Source of the DNA: Bacteroidota bacterium
GTDB lineage: Bacteria; Bacteroidota; Bacteroidia; Chitinophagales; BACL12
Direction of reading: 5' to 3'
Length of the DNA: 64,000 nt
NCBI GenBank assembly: GCA_016706865.1
Contig: JADJIS010000002.1
Span: forward strand, 558,001-622,000
The position numbers and the translations under genes are program-made. A model generated the notes under the pieces. That model was given only the letters and a program-made list of their open reading frames with translations, ran no database searches and was not told the DNA's origin. Positions 44,583-53,654 of the stretch are shown in pieces (within the stretch, counting starts at the first letter, position 1; the number at the start of each line of letters is the position of its first letter).

Positions 44583-45929
44583 ATGAGCAGAAAATTATTA
44601 TTAGAACATCTCGACAAACCGAATATTAATACCATCGATGGTTATATTCAGCATGGTGGATACAGGTCATTGGAAAAAGCAATAAAAAAAATGACTCCGG
44701 ATGAAGTTACCGAGGAAGTAAAAAAATCGGGACTACGTGGTCGTGGAGGAGCGGGATTTGCAACAGGATTAAAGTGGAGTTTTTTGGATAAATCAACCGA
44801 TAAACCTCGATACTTATTATGTAACGCAGATGAAAGTGAACCGGGAACTTTTAAAGACAGATTATTAATGGAAAAAATTCCTCATTTATTAATTGAGGGA
44901 ATGATAGTTTCCAGTTATGCATTGGGTTGCAGAACGAGTTACATTTATATACGCGGTGAATATATGTTCATTTTGCGCATTTTAGAAAAGGCAATTGCAG
45001 AAGCATATGCAAAAGGTTTTTTAGGAAATAATATTTTGGGTTCAGGGTATTCACTCGATCTATATGTTCACCCGGGAGCAGGAGCATATATCTGCGGAGA
45101 AGAAACCGCATTGATAGAATCGCTGGAAGGTAAAAGAGGAAATCCGAGAATTAAACCTCCGTTCCCTGCAATTTCGGGTTTATGGAATTGCCCAACAATT
45201 GTAAATAACGTAGAGAGTATTGCAGCAGTTGTTCCAATTATTAATGATGGAGGCGATGAATATGCAAAGATCGGAATAGGAAAATCAACCGGAACAAAAT
45301 TGATTTCTGCATCAGGTAATATTAATAAACCCGGAGTATTTGAAATTGATCTCGGTTTACCTGTGGAAGAATTTATTTACAGCGATGAATATTGTGGGGG
45401 AATAAAAAATAATCTCGAATTAAAAGCATGTGTTCCCGGCGGATCTTCAGTGCCAATTTTGCCTAAACATTTATTATTAAAAATGAGTGATGGAAACCCT
45501 CGTTTAATGACCTATGAAAGTTTAAGTGAAGGAGGATTTGCTACAGGATCCATGTTGGGCTCCGGCGGATTTATTGTTTATGATGAAAAACAATGTATCG
45601 TTCGCAACACCTGGAATTTTACGCGTTTTTATCACCACGAAAGTTGCGGACAATGTTCACCTTGCCGAGAAGGAACGGGTTGGATGGAACGTGTGCTGCA
45701 CAATATTGAATATGGTCACGGTAAAATGGAAGACATAGATCTTTTATGGGATATACAGCGCAAAATTGAAGGAAATACTATTTGTCCTTTAGGTGACGCC
45801 GCCGCTTGGCCGGTAGCTGCAGCCATTCGCCATTTCCGCCACGAATTTGAATACCATGTTAAATATCCGAACCGCGTTATGGATGAGGATCATGTGTATC
45901 AACCGGAGATGAAAATGCAGTCTGTTTAG
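44583..45929 (+). CDS. nuoF: NADH-quinone oxidoreductase subunit F
   Basis: The 448-residue 51-kDa-type subunit oxidises NADH with FMN. It shows GLRGRGGAGFATGLKW (NADH/FMN site, about 51-66), CNADESEPGTFKDR, GAGAYICGEETALIESLEG and the 4Fe-4S (N3) ligands in ESCGQCSPCREGTGW plus the fourth Cys in NTICPLGDAAAWP. Complete. nuoG, expected next, is absent; a higBA pair starts 45 bp downstream. Confidence 0.96.
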   Translation: MSRKLLLEHLDKPNINTIDGYIQHGGYRSLEKAIKKMTPDEVTEEVKKSGLRGRGGAGFATGLKWSFLDKSTDKPRYLLCNADESEPGTFKDRLLMEKIPHLLIEGMIVSSYALGCRTSYIYIRGEYMFILRILEKAIAEAYAKGFLGNNILGSGYSLDLYVHPGAGAYICGEETALIESLEGKRGNPRIKPPFPAISGLWNCPTIVNNVESIAAVVPIINDGGDEYAKIGIGKSTGTKLISASGNINKPGVFEIDLGLPVEEFIYSDEYCGGIKNNLELKACVPGGSSVPILPKHLLLKMSDGNPRLMTYESLSEGGFATGSMLGSGGFIVYDEKQCIVRNTWNFTRFYHHESCGQCSPCREGTGWMERVLHNIEYGHGKMEDIDLLWDIQRKIEGNTICPLGDAAAWPVAAAIRHFRHEFEYHVKYPNRVMDEDHVYQPEMKMQSV

Positions 45930-45935
45930 ATTTTT

Positions 45936-45952
45936 GTTACCAATTTGGTAAC
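45936..45952. promoter_or_regulatory. Candidate HigA operator
   Basis: GTTACCAATTTGGTAAC is a perfect 17-bp palindrome 22 bp upstream of the higB start. The near-consensus -7 TATATTTA follows at about 45960. Antitoxins of this family autorepress through such palindromes. Confidence 0.5.
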
Positions 45953-45974
45953 TATTTGCTATATTTACACTCAA

Positions 45975-46268
45975 TTGAGAATATTTTCAAGAAGTACATT
46001 AAGGGATTTTTGGGAGACACATCCTGATAGTCAGATTGCTTTAGCTGATTGGTTCAATCAGGTGAAGAATGCGGAATGGAATAATCTTAATGAAATAATT
46101 CATCAATTTTCAAATGTAAGTCTCTTAAAGAACAATCGGGTTGTTTTTAATATAAAAGGTAATAAATATCGTTTAATAGTTTGGGTTGAATTAGAGAGAA
46201 AACATGTATTTGTTAAATTTATCGGCACACATGCAGATTATGATAAAATTGACGCAAACAAAATTTAA
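45975..46268 (+). CDS. higB: HigB-type mRNA interferase toxin
   Basis: The 97-residue protein matches the HigB toxin family: LRIFSRSTLRDFWETHPDS at the N-terminus, ADWFNQVKNAEW, VVFNIKGNKYRLIVW and the closing VFVKFIGTHADYDKID. Such toxins cut mRNA on the ribosome. A TTG start at 45975 is preferred, because the longer frame begins inside the operator palindrome and its extra residues have no family match. The antitoxin follows after 5 bp. Confidence 0.88.
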   Translation: MRIFSRSTLRDFWETHPDSQIALADWFNQVKNAEWNNLNEIIHQFSNVSLLKNNRVVFNIKGNKYRLIVWVELERKHVFVKFIGTHADYDKIDANKI

Positions 46269-46273
46269 TTATC

Positions 46274-46642
46274 ATGAACATTAAAGCAATTAAAACAAAA
46301 AAGGATTATGAAGAAGCTCTGAAGAGGTTGGAGGAAATATTTTTTGCAAAACCAGGAACCAAAGATGGAGATGAAGCAGAAGTTTTGGGGATATTAATTG
46401 ATAATTATGAAGAACTACATTTTCCAATTGATGTTCCGGACCCAATTGAAGTGATCAAACTAAGAATGTTGGAAAAGGGAATGAACCAAAATGATCTTGC
46501 TGAAATAATAGGACATAAAACCAGAGTCAGTGAGATCTTAAATAAAAAAAGAAAATTAAATTTGGATATGATTCGAAATCTGCATGAAAAATTAAATATT
46601 TCTTATGAAACACTTTTAAAAGAGTATAAATTAAATATATAG
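46274..46642 (+). CDS. higA: HigA-type antitoxin, XRE helix-turn-helix
   Basis: The 122-residue protein has an N-terminal toxin-binding region (1-60) and a C-terminal XRE-type helix-turn-helix (about 65-115: LRMLEKGMNQNDLAEIIG, SEILNKKRKLNLDMIR). It should neutralise HigB and repress the pair through the upstream palindrome. Toxin-first gene order is normal for higBA. Confidence 0.88.
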   Translation: MNIKAIKTKKDYEEALKRLEEIFFAKPGTKDGDEAEVLGILIDNYEELHFPIDVPDPIEVIKLRMLEKGMNQNDLAEIIGHKTRVSEILNKKRKLNLDMIRNLHEKLNISYETLLKEYKLNI

Positions 46643-46688
46643 TTTAGTATAACTTTTTCACCAGTAATTTTTCTGTGTGAAATATTTT

Positions 46689-47231
46689 TTATCGTATACA
46701 CCCTTTCCGCAACATCTGCATATACAACAATCCCTTCTGTTCAGCGAAATAAATATTGTTCTGAGGAATTTTTTCGGGGGATGGAAAATTCTCCAACGCA
46801 GCGGTGATGCTTTCCTCCCGCAATAAATGCAACATAGGGAAAATGGAACGATTTGTATAGTTGGCAGGGTCATTTTCATCTGATCCGGCAAAACAATAAT
46901 CGGGATGAAAACTTGCCAATTGATAAATGCCGTCGTATCCTGTTTTCGATAGTAATTGTTCGGCTTTATCTACCAGCAATAAATATTCACTAAAACTTGT
47001 GAAATTGTTTGCGAAAATAATAAAACTCGTTTCGCTTTCCGGTTCATCATCCAGTAATAACATTTCTTTTGCAACTTGTTCCAAACTTTCCTGAATATTT
47101 ACGGATGTAAGTACTGTATATCGAATATTATGTTTCAACATCGCTTTAGCGGCAAAAGGACAAAAATTGCATCCTATCACAACTTCTTTGATCCAGTTTT
47201 GCGTTTGTTGAATGATCAATTCGTCGGTCAA
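46689..47231 (-). CDS. DUF1415 family protein
   Basis: The 180-residue protein has the DUF1415 hallmarks WIKEVVIGCNFCPFA near the N-terminus and FHPDYCFAGSDENDPANYTNRS in the middle, written here as shorter cores GCNFCPFA and NDPANYTNRSIFPM. The conserved CxxC suggests metal or redox function, but the family is uncharacterised. The TTG at 47231 lies inside a perfect TAnnTTTG element; the TTG at 47219 is a more likely start, shortening the protein by four residues. Confidence 0.88.
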   Translation of the reverse strand: MTDELIIQQTQNWIKEVVIGCNFCPFAAKAMLKHNIRYTVLTSVNIQESLEQVAKEMLLLDDEPESETSFIIFANNFTSFSEYLLLVDKAEQLLSKTGYDGIYQLASFHPDYCFAGSDENDPANYTNRSIFPMLHLLREESITAALENFPSPEKIPQNNIYFAEQKGLLYMQMLRKGCIR

Positions 47232-47236
47232 AATTA
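47229..47236 (-). promoter_or_regulatory. -7 element overlapping the called DUF1415 start
   Basis: Minus-strand TAATTTTG matches TAnnTTTG; its final TTG is the nominal start codon, so translation probably begins at 47219. Confidence 0.45.
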
Positions 47237-47388
47237 TTTTTTTGTGAGTGCTTTCGAAATAATTAAATAGAAAAAATTAAAAGTTAAATACACAACTCTA
47301 TTTTGAACCTCCATGGTTTCAATACAAAAATACCCAAAAAAAACTAAAGAAATAAAGCTGATCACATTTTTTAATCGTATATATATCA

Positions 47389-48087
47389 ATGCAATTTCTT
47401 CTGCTTTATATATTATTGCAAATGAATACGAATCCGGCAAAAGATAAAACAATACTTTGTTTGGGCGATTCATATACCATAGGCCAATCTGTTAAAACAG
47501 AGGAAAGATTTCCGGAACAAACAGTAAAATTTCTTCAGCAAAAAAAGCTCGAATTCGACAAACCTGAAATAGTGGCAAAAACGGGTTGGACATCTATAGA
47601 TCTTATTAATGCCATCCATCAAAATTTATTGAGCAACGATTTTGAATTATTATATACAAACACAGCGGAAGAATATAAAACCTCTTTATTGATATTTGGA
47701 ATATTACCCTATTTTGTAACAGGAATGGCGAGTGAAGTGGATTCCATGGAATGGCAAAAATATAGTTATGCCCGAACCTTGCGTATGAGTAACTGGCAAG
47801 CCTTATATCATGTTGTAATAAGAGGAATGTTACACAGAGCATTGGAAATACTTCGTCAAAATTTTGCCATTGCATGGATGATGATAACGATGGTGGAAAG
47901 TGCAAACAGAGAAAACGGGGGCATTGGAGCTTTATTGGTGGATCAAAACAGATTTGCAGGAAATTTTAATGGAGTATTTGCCATTCAATTTGCCATTCTT
48001 TTAATGGGTATTCTTATACACGTTTTAATTGGTGTTATCAGCAGGAAATTATTTCCATATGCATACATGAAATTGAATAAAAAATAA
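47389..48087 (+). CDS. Chimeric ORF: SGNH hydrolase N-terminus joined to ABC permease C-terminus
   Basis: Residues about 20-88 are the first part of a GDSL/SGNH hydrolase: ILCLGDSYTIG (block I with the nucleophile Ser) and EIVAKTGWTSIDLINAI, a typical continuation. From about residue 89 the sequence becomes the end of a NitT/TauT-type ABC permease: NTAEEYKTSLLIFGILPYF, YARTLRMSNWQALYHVV, RQNFAIAWMMITMVE and IGALLVDQN with three membrane helices. Neither half is complete: the hydrolase lacks its His block and the permease its first helices. The join is near 47645-47660. It is either an in-frame deletion or an assembly chimera. An alternative start is ATG at 47422. The permease's ATPase follows 15 bp downstream. 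Confidence 0.75.
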   Translation: MQFLLLYILLQMNTNPAKDKTILCLGDSYTIGQSVKTEERFPEQTVKFLQQKKLEFDKPEIVAKTGWTSIDLINAIHQNLLSNDFELLYTNTAEEYKTSLLIFGILPYFVTGMASEVDSMEWQKYSYARTLRMSNWQALYHVVIRGMLHRALEILRQNFAIAWMMITMVESANRENGGIGALLVDQNRFAGNFNGVFAIQFAILLMGILIHVLIGVISRKLFPYAYMKLNKK

Positions 48088-48102
48088 TATCTATCTAAAT
48101 AT

Positions 48103-48981
48103 ATGTTCGAAAATAGAGTGATACAAAAAACAATACTTCGTATTAAAGATGTTTCTAAATCTTTTGGTTTAAATACGGTATTAAAAAATATTAATGGTGA
48201 AATTTATGATGTTCGCAGACCAGGTCAGGTGCAAGGGCAAATATGTTCTATTTTGGGACCATCGGGTATTGGCAAAACAACGTTATTTGAAATTATTTCC
48301 GGAGTAATTAAACCCGATTCCGGCCAGGTATTCGTAGCAAATGAAAAACTCATCGAAACTGAACCTGATCCCGAAAAATATTTAATGCCAAACAGAGCAG
48401 GAACAATCGGAGTTGTATATCAAAATTATCCGTTGTTCGAACATTTAAGTGTATATGATAATTTACATTTAGGTGCAAAACAAGGGGGAATAAAAGGAAA
48501 AGAAATAGAAACAAAAATTCTTTCCTATCTGGATAAATTCGGTTTGCGTGAGCATGCGAGAAAATATCCGGTGCAATTATCAGGTGGGCAACGTCAGCGC
48601 GTTGCCATTGCCCAACAATTATTATGCAGTACGAGCATATTATTAATGGATGAGCCATTCTCAGGACTCGATCCAAAAGCAAAGGCTGAAGTGTGTAACA
48701 GCATAATTGAACTTGCAGCTTCCGACGAATATATCACCATTATTGTAGTAACCCATGATATAATTTCCGCTGCAGCAATTTCGGATAGTATTTGGCTGAT
48801 GGGTAAAAACCGCGATAATAAAGGAGAACTCAGCGGTGGAGCGAGTATTCAACATTTTTATAATCTTGTGGAACTCGGCCTTGCATGGCGACCTGACATC
48901 AGACAAGATAAAGCCTTTCATGAATTTGTTGAATCTATGGAAAAACTTTTTCCTGTACTTGCAGGAGATAAGATACAATAA
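48103..48981 (+). CDS. ABC transporter ATP-binding protein (NitT/TauT type)
   Basis: The 292-residue ATPase has Walker A GPSGIGKTT (52-60), the Q-loop VVYQNYPLFEHLSV (about 104-117), signature LSGGQRQRVAIAQQL (159-173), Walker B ILLMDEPF (179-186) and the switch VVTHD. All motifs are intact, unlike the truncated permease before it. Related systems import nitrate, sulfonates or similar anions with a periplasmic binding protein, which is not in the window. Confidence 0.88.
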   Translation: MFENRVIQKTILRIKDVSKSFGLNTVLKNINGEIYDVRRPGQVQGQICSILGPSGIGKTTLFEIISGVIKPDSGQVFVANEKLIETEPDPEKYLMPNRAGTIGVVYQNYPLFEHLSVYDNLHLGAKQGGIKGKEIETKILSYLDKFGLREHARKYPVQLSGGQRQRVAIAQQLLCSTSILLMDEPFSGLDPKAKAEVCNSIIELAASDEYITIIVVTHDIISAAAISDSIWLMGKNRDNKGELSGGASIQHFYNLVELGLAWRPDIRQDKAFHEFVESMEKLFPVLAGDKIQ

Positions 48982-49033
48982 GATTTTTGAATTAATTTTA
49001 TTTCAGGATTTTATAATGTAGATCAACTTCTAC

Positions 49034-49060
49034 CCGTGTATTATTTTCACACGGATAAAT
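49034..49060 (+). terminator. Possible terminator behind the ABC ATPase
   Basis: CCGTGT and ACACGG pair around a 9-base AT-rich loop, followed by ATAAATTTT. Short stem and weak U-run; nothing else is recognisable up to 49263. Confidence 0.35.
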
Positions 49061-49263
49061 TTTCGCGAATTTATTTGGAAATAAGGATTTAGATATTATT
49101 TTTAGGATGTTTATTTCCTTAAAAAACAAAAAATTAGTCAGACTCTATGTATCGATAAAGAAATTAAATTTTTACTTTTTTTTTCTCCTCCTGTTTGTTA
49201 AACCATTCTTTGGTTTATAACTTCTTCAAAACAATCGTTTATGTAACCAAATAATCTCTCCAT

Positions 49264-49962
49264 ATGTTTCCCTTAAAAATGTTTAACGAAATGTGCGACG
49301 TTATTTATCCCAACTTATGTCTAGCCTGTAGTGCGCCGCTCAATAAAAATGAAAAAATAATTTGTATTAAATGCCAGATCAGTTTGCCCAAAACCGACCA
49401 TGCGGAATACGCTGATAATCCAATTGCAAAAAAGTTTTGGGGGAAGGTTCCTGTGGAAAGGGCGATGGCGTTATACCATTTTCATAAATCAGGTCGCATT
49501 CAGCATTTAATGCACGCCTTAAAATACAAGGGTAGAAAAGATGTTGGTTTGCGTTTGGGTAATTTATTGGGATACCAGATAAAACAATTTCATTTATTTC
49601 CGGATGTTGATTGTATTACTGCCGTTCCTTTGCATAAGGATAAGGAAAAAAAACGCGGATATAATCAAAGTGCCGTTATTGGCGAAGGATTAAGCGAAGT
49701 TTTATCTATCCCTTTTAATCCTGAAATTTTACAGCGAAATATTTATACCGATACCCAAACAAAAAAGTCGCGACTCGAACGTTGGGAAAATGTAAGATCA
49801 ATTTTCGAACCCGGAGATATTGAGCTTATTCGAAATAAACATATTTTAATTGTTGACGATGTTATTACAACAGGTTCAACCTTGGAGTCATGCGCAGTAT
49901 CTCTCACCAATATTGAAGGAGTTAAAGTGAGTATTGCGGCAATAGCGCACGCTGAAATGTAG
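49264..49962 (+). CDS. ComF-family phosphoribosyltransferase-like protein
   Basis: The 232-residue protein has an N-terminal four-Cys zinc finger (CLACSAPLNKNEKIICIKC, about 18-36) and a phosphoribosyltransferase domain with the PRPP loop ILIVDDVITTGSTLESC (about 196-212) and KKRGYNQSAVIGEGLS. ComF proteins are needed for uptake of single-stranded DNA during transformation in some bacteria; many other members have no tested role. Cytosolic. Confidence 0.9.
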   Translation: MFPLKMFNEMCDVIYPNLCLACSAPLNKNEKIICIKCQISLPKTDHAEYADNPIAKKFWGKVPVERAMALYHFHKSGRIQHLMHALKYKGRKDVGLRLGNLLGYQIKQFHLFPDVDCITAVPLHKDKEKKRGYNQSAVIGEGLSEVLSIPFNPEILQRNIYTDTQTKKSRLERWENVRSIFEPGDIELIRNKHILIVDDVITTGSTLESCAVSLTNIEGVKVSIAAIAHAEM

Positions 49963-49980
49963 TAGCTGATATAACCAAGT

Positions 49981-50376
49981 TCAATCTATCCCGCTGTATC
50001 CGAAAAATCCGAGATATCCTACTAACAGTCCCCCAAAAAAAGTGAGCAAAATGGAGATCGCCAAACCCATTGCAAAAAATACAGGTCCGATATATTTTAT
50101 CTGTGTATCAAAATTATTTGCCTTGCGAAGTAAATATTCCGCTATCCAACTACTTGTATAAATAATATTTGCAGCAATGCCGTATGTAAAGGCAATGATA
50201 CACAACTTGATGATGTCTATTTCAAATCCGGCTATCCAGCAAATGAATATACTCAATAATCCTGAAGTCCCGATCACAAGATTAAATGCCAAACGGCGTT
50301 CGCCCCACCAATAAATAATTTCTTTAAAAGTAGTGGGTTGTTTTTCCTGTAGAAATAATTTGTAAAAAAATTGCAT
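49981..50376 (-). CDS. Hypothetical membrane protein, four helices
   Basis: The 131-residue protein begins with an amphipathic segment (MQFFYKLFLQEKQPTTFKEI) and a WWGERRLAFNLVIG motif, followed by four hydrophobic stretches (about 33-50, 52-72, 90-112, 112-128). I have seen this WGxRRxxYN-type opening in uncharacterised Bacteroidota membrane proteins, but cannot name the family. Convergent with the ComF gene, 18 bp apart. Confidence 0.7.
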   Translation of the reverse strand: MQFFYKLFLQEKQPTTFKEIIYWWGERRLAFNLVIGTSGLLSIFICWIAGFEIDIIKLCIIAFTYGIAANIIYTSSWIAEYLLRKANNFDTQIKYIGPVFFAMGLAISILLTFFGGLLVGYLGFFGYSGID

Positions 50377-50428
50377 ACATTTAAATTTAAAGGTGAATTT
50401 AAACTTTTGTATTATTCTAAGGGAAATA

Positions 50429-52084
50429 TTATTGCCATATTACATCCGTTTTTATTTCAAACCATTTTTCATAATCAGTCTGAAATAACTTTTCTACTTC
50501 ATTGCGTTTAATTTTCATGGAAGGCGTTAAAAGGTCGTTCAAAATTGTCCATTCCTCTTTTATCACCACAACCTTTTCAATTTTTTCAAATGAATCTAAA
50601 GTATTGTTGATCTCTCGCATAGAATTCAATAAACTTTTTTCAATTTCCTCTTTCGTTTTTTTTCTGCCAAGTTCTGAAAGTGTAACTAAAACAATTGGCT
50701 GTGGCAAAGCATATCCTACTACCAGTGCCTGACCAATATCGGTATTGGAAGAAAACTTCATCTCTATAGGCATTGGTGCAACATACTTGCCTTTACTTGT
50801 TTTAAACAATTCTTTTACTCTTCCGGTTATAGTTAAAAATCCTTCATTATCCACTGCACCTTTATCACCTGTTTTAAAATAACCGTCTTCGTTAAATGCT
50901 TCTTTTGATAATTGATCCTCTTTATAATAACCCAACATTAAGCCTGCATGTTTTATTAAAATTTCTCCCTGTTCACTGAATTTAATATCAACACCCGGAA
51001 AACGCAATCCTACCGTGCCGATCTTGTTTTTATCTTTCAAATTGGTGTGACTATAACAACAATCTTCCGTCATTGCATAAGCTTGTTGAATTTTAATATC
51101 CAATTTCCAGAACCAATTAATAAGATCTACCGGAATTGGTGCCGCACCGGAAAAACATTGGTCAGCTTTTGTAAGTCCGAGGGCAGCTTTGATTTTCTTT
51201 TTTACAATATTTTTTAAAATCGGTATTTTCAAATAGAGATCCAGTTTTTTCTGTGGCATTTTATCGAGTATCTTTTCCTGAAACTTAGCCCAAATTCTCG
51301 GAACTGCTAAAAAAAGAGTAGGGGAGGTTTCCTGTAAATTTTTGGGGAAGGTTTCTAAACTTTCGGCAAAAGAAACCTGACCTCCCGTATATAAACTACC
51401 GATCTCAATTAATAATCGCTCCGCAATATGACACATGGGCAAATAGGAAAAGAAGGAAGCGGTATTATCCACTCCTAAAGTTGGAAATGCATTTTCTGCA
51501 GCAAATGCAAAATTGTAAAATGAATGCATTACACCTTTTGGAACTCCGGTGGTGCCACTGGTGTACATAATGGAACATAGGTTTTCAATCGGATATGTTG
51601 GATTATCAGAAACAGGCACCTGGGAGGCTATAATATCATCCCAATTTTTAAACTCGGTGATTCCATAAAATGGATATGCAATACAAGGCAAATTTTCTGG
51701 TATTCCCAGTTTTAAATAGGCCCAGTCATCGAGTTTCCCTACAAACAACAATTTACTTTCACTGTGCAATAATATCTGTTTAACAGTGTTGGGCGACATA
51801 TTAGGATACATCGGAACCGACACATATCCTGCCATCCAGATCGCATAATCGCTGAGCATCCAATGCACACAATTTTTTGAAAGAATTGCGATACGGGTTC
51901 CGGGTTCGTAATTCAGCGATTTTAAGTAGGAAGCCATTCTTCTGATCTGATCGCCGCATAGAGCCCAGGTGTAGTTGTGCCAAACACCATTAATGGGTTG
52001 ACGGAGGTATAATTTTTCAGGCTGTGCTTTTTCCCATTTATAAAAGGTTTCCAATGGGGCATTTATCTTCATGTCTGCTTTCAT
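50429..52084 (-). CDS. Long-chain acyl-CoA synthetase (AMP-binding)
   Basis: The 551-residue enzyme belongs to the ANL superfamily: P-loop-like YTSGTTGVPKGVMHS, the adenylate motif in GAAPIPVDLINWF and AYAMTEDCC, and the hinge YFKTGDKG with GRVKELFKTSKGKYVAP. It activates a fatty acid to acyl-CoA through acyl-AMP, probably at the inner face of the membrane. The start was moved to the ATG at 52084; the longer frame adds 30 residues without similarity. It is divergent from thiL. Confidence 0.92.
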   Translation of the reverse strand: MKADMKINAPLETFYKWEKAQPEKLYLRQPINGVWHNYTWALCGDQIRRMASYLKSLNYEPGTRIAILSKNCVHWMLSDYAIWMAGYVSVPMYPNMSPNTVKQILLHSESKLLFVGKLDDWAYLKLGIPENLPCIAYPFYGITEFKNWDDIIASQVPVSDNPTYPIENLCSIMYTSGTTGVPKGVMHSFYNFAFAAENAFPTLGVDNTASFFSYLPMCHIAERLLIEIGSLYTGGQVSFAESLETFPKNLQETSPTLFLAVPRIWAKFQEKILDKMPQKKLDLYLKIPILKNIVKKKIKAALGLTKADQCFSGAAPIPVDLINWFWKLDIKIQQAYAMTEDCCYSHTNLKDKNKIGTVGLRFPGVDIKFSEQGEILIKHAGLMLGYYKEDQLSKEAFNEDGYFKTGDKGAVDNEGFLTITGRVKELFKTSKGKYVAPMPIEMKFSSNTDIGQALVVGYALPQPIVLVTLSELGRKKTKEEIEKSLLNSMREINNTLDSFEKIEKVVVIKEEWTILNDLLTPSMKIKRNEVEKLFQTDYEKWFEIKTDVIWQ

Positions 52085-52212
52085 ACTTCGTCGTTTGCTT
52101 TTGCTGTGGTGCCAAACCGGCCTCAAAACACTAAGATAATACGAAGAATAACATTTTGTTAAATCTTTATGCAATTTTGCATGGCAGATCGGCTTAAACC
52201 GACCTTTTTATT

Positions 52213-53250
52213 ATGGACGAACAAAAAGACAGAACCGAAATATCCAGCTTAGGCGAATTTAAACTTATAGATCACCTGACCAAAAATTTTGAGATAAATA
52301 ATATTTCCACCGTAAAGGGAATTGGTGATGATGCAGCAATAATTGACAATGCAGGAAAATTAACCGTGGTTACTACCGATATGTTGGTAGAAGGAGTGCA
52401 TTTTGATATGATGTACACTCCACTTTTACATCTCGGATATAAATGCATAGCCGTAAATGTTAGTGATATTTATGCAATGAACGCAACACCAAATCAGGTT
52501 ACGGTTTCTATTGCAATTTCTAACAGATTTTCAGTAGAGGCTTTGGAAGAATTATACGAAGGAATTTTCCATGCCTGCGAATATTATGGAGTTGATCTTG
52601 TTGGTGGCGATACAACAACAAGTATTAAAGGATTAATTATTTCAGTTACCGCAATAGGAGATGCTAATGAGGGAGAAATTGTTTATAGAAGTGGTGCAAA
52701 AGAAGAAGATCTTATTTGCGTGAGCGGAGACCTCGGTGCTGCATATTTAGGATTACAAATGTTGGAAAGGGAGAAAAAAATATACCTCGAAAATCCGAAT
52801 ATCCAACCAGATCTTGAAAATAAAAAACATCTAATCGGTAAATTTTTAAAACCCGAAGCACGAAAAGATATTATTCAATACTTTAAGGAAAATGATATAA
52901 CGCCAACGGCAATGATAGATGTATCAGATGGTTTATCCTCTGAAATATTACATATTTGCGATAAAAGTGATTGTGGTGCAATTATTTATGAAAATCAGAT
53001 CCCCATGTCTGATGAATCAATAGAACAAGCATCAAAATTTAATCTCGACCCAACCATCTGTGCATTAAATGGCGGAGAGGATTATGAATTATTATTTACC
53101 ATAAATGCAAAAGACGCCGAAAAAATTGCCTCAAATAATAATATTTCCATTATCGGAAAAATTGTCCCAAAACAAAACGGAACTTTTATTAAAACTAAAA
53201 ATGATAATTTATTTAAGCTAAAGGCGCAGGGGTGGGATAGTTTTAGTTGA
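52213..53250 (+). CDS. thiL: Thiamine-monophosphate kinase
   Basis: ThiL phosphorylates thiamine monophosphate to thiamine pyrophosphate. The 345-residue protein has the ATP/Mg motifs of the PurM-like fold: GIGDDAAII (about 36-44), TTDMLVEGVHFD (about 55-66), DLVGGDTTTS (about 133-142), ISGDLGAAYLG-like CVSGDLGAA and MIDVSDGLSSEI (about 235-246). It closes with ALNGGEDYELLFT. No other thi genes are near. Confidence 0.95.
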   Translation: MDEQKDRTEISSLGEFKLIDHLTKNFEINNISTVKGIGDDAAIIDNAGKLTVVTTDMLVEGVHFDMMYTPLLHLGYKCIAVNVSDIYAMNATPNQVTVSIAISNRFSVEALEELYEGIFHACEYYGVDLVGGDTTTSIKGLIISVTAIGDANEGEIVYRSGAKEEDLICVSGDLGAAYLGLQMLEREKKIYLENPNIQPDLENKKHLIGKFLKPEARKDIIQYFKENDITPTAMIDVSDGLSSEILHICDKSDCGAIIYENQIPMSDESIEQASKFNLDPTICALNGGEDYELLFTINAKDAEKIASNNNISIIGKIVPKQNGTFIKTKNDNLFKLKAQGWDSFS

Positions 53251-53654
53251 AGTGGTTGGCAGTGAGGAGTAAAAATATGCGGCTTTCAAAAGGCGGATTT
53301 ACACTTCACGGAAAGGAGTTATGAGTAATGAGTAATGAGTGCGTCCCATTTAACATTTACGATCAATAATAATTAAATATTCTATTTTAATTCCGCAGTA
53401 TGCCGGACTCCGATTCACGATTGTCAATAGTCATTAGTCAGGAGTAAATGCATCCGGCAATCGAGTATCGGATTCACGCCTCACGATTCACGCCTCACGA
53501 TTGTCAATAGTCATTAGTCAGGAGTAAACTCATTCGGCTCACGAGAATCAATCTCACCACTCACTACTCACCATTCCAGTGAGACCCCCACTGAAAAAGT
53601 GGGAGCCTCACTTTTGATCGGAGAAAACTCATTACTCATAACTCATTACTCTTT
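53251..53654. repeat. Repeat-rich intergenic DNA with 80-bp period and a palindrome
   Basis: The string TTGTCAATAGTCATTAGTCA starts at 53421 and 53501, 80 bp apart, each followed by GGAGTAAA and an element related to the 67-bp array at 4914. A palindrome of the interspersed family lies at 53578-53612 (AGTGAGACCCCCACT ... AGTGGGAGCCTCACT). No gene is supported here. Confidence 0.8.
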
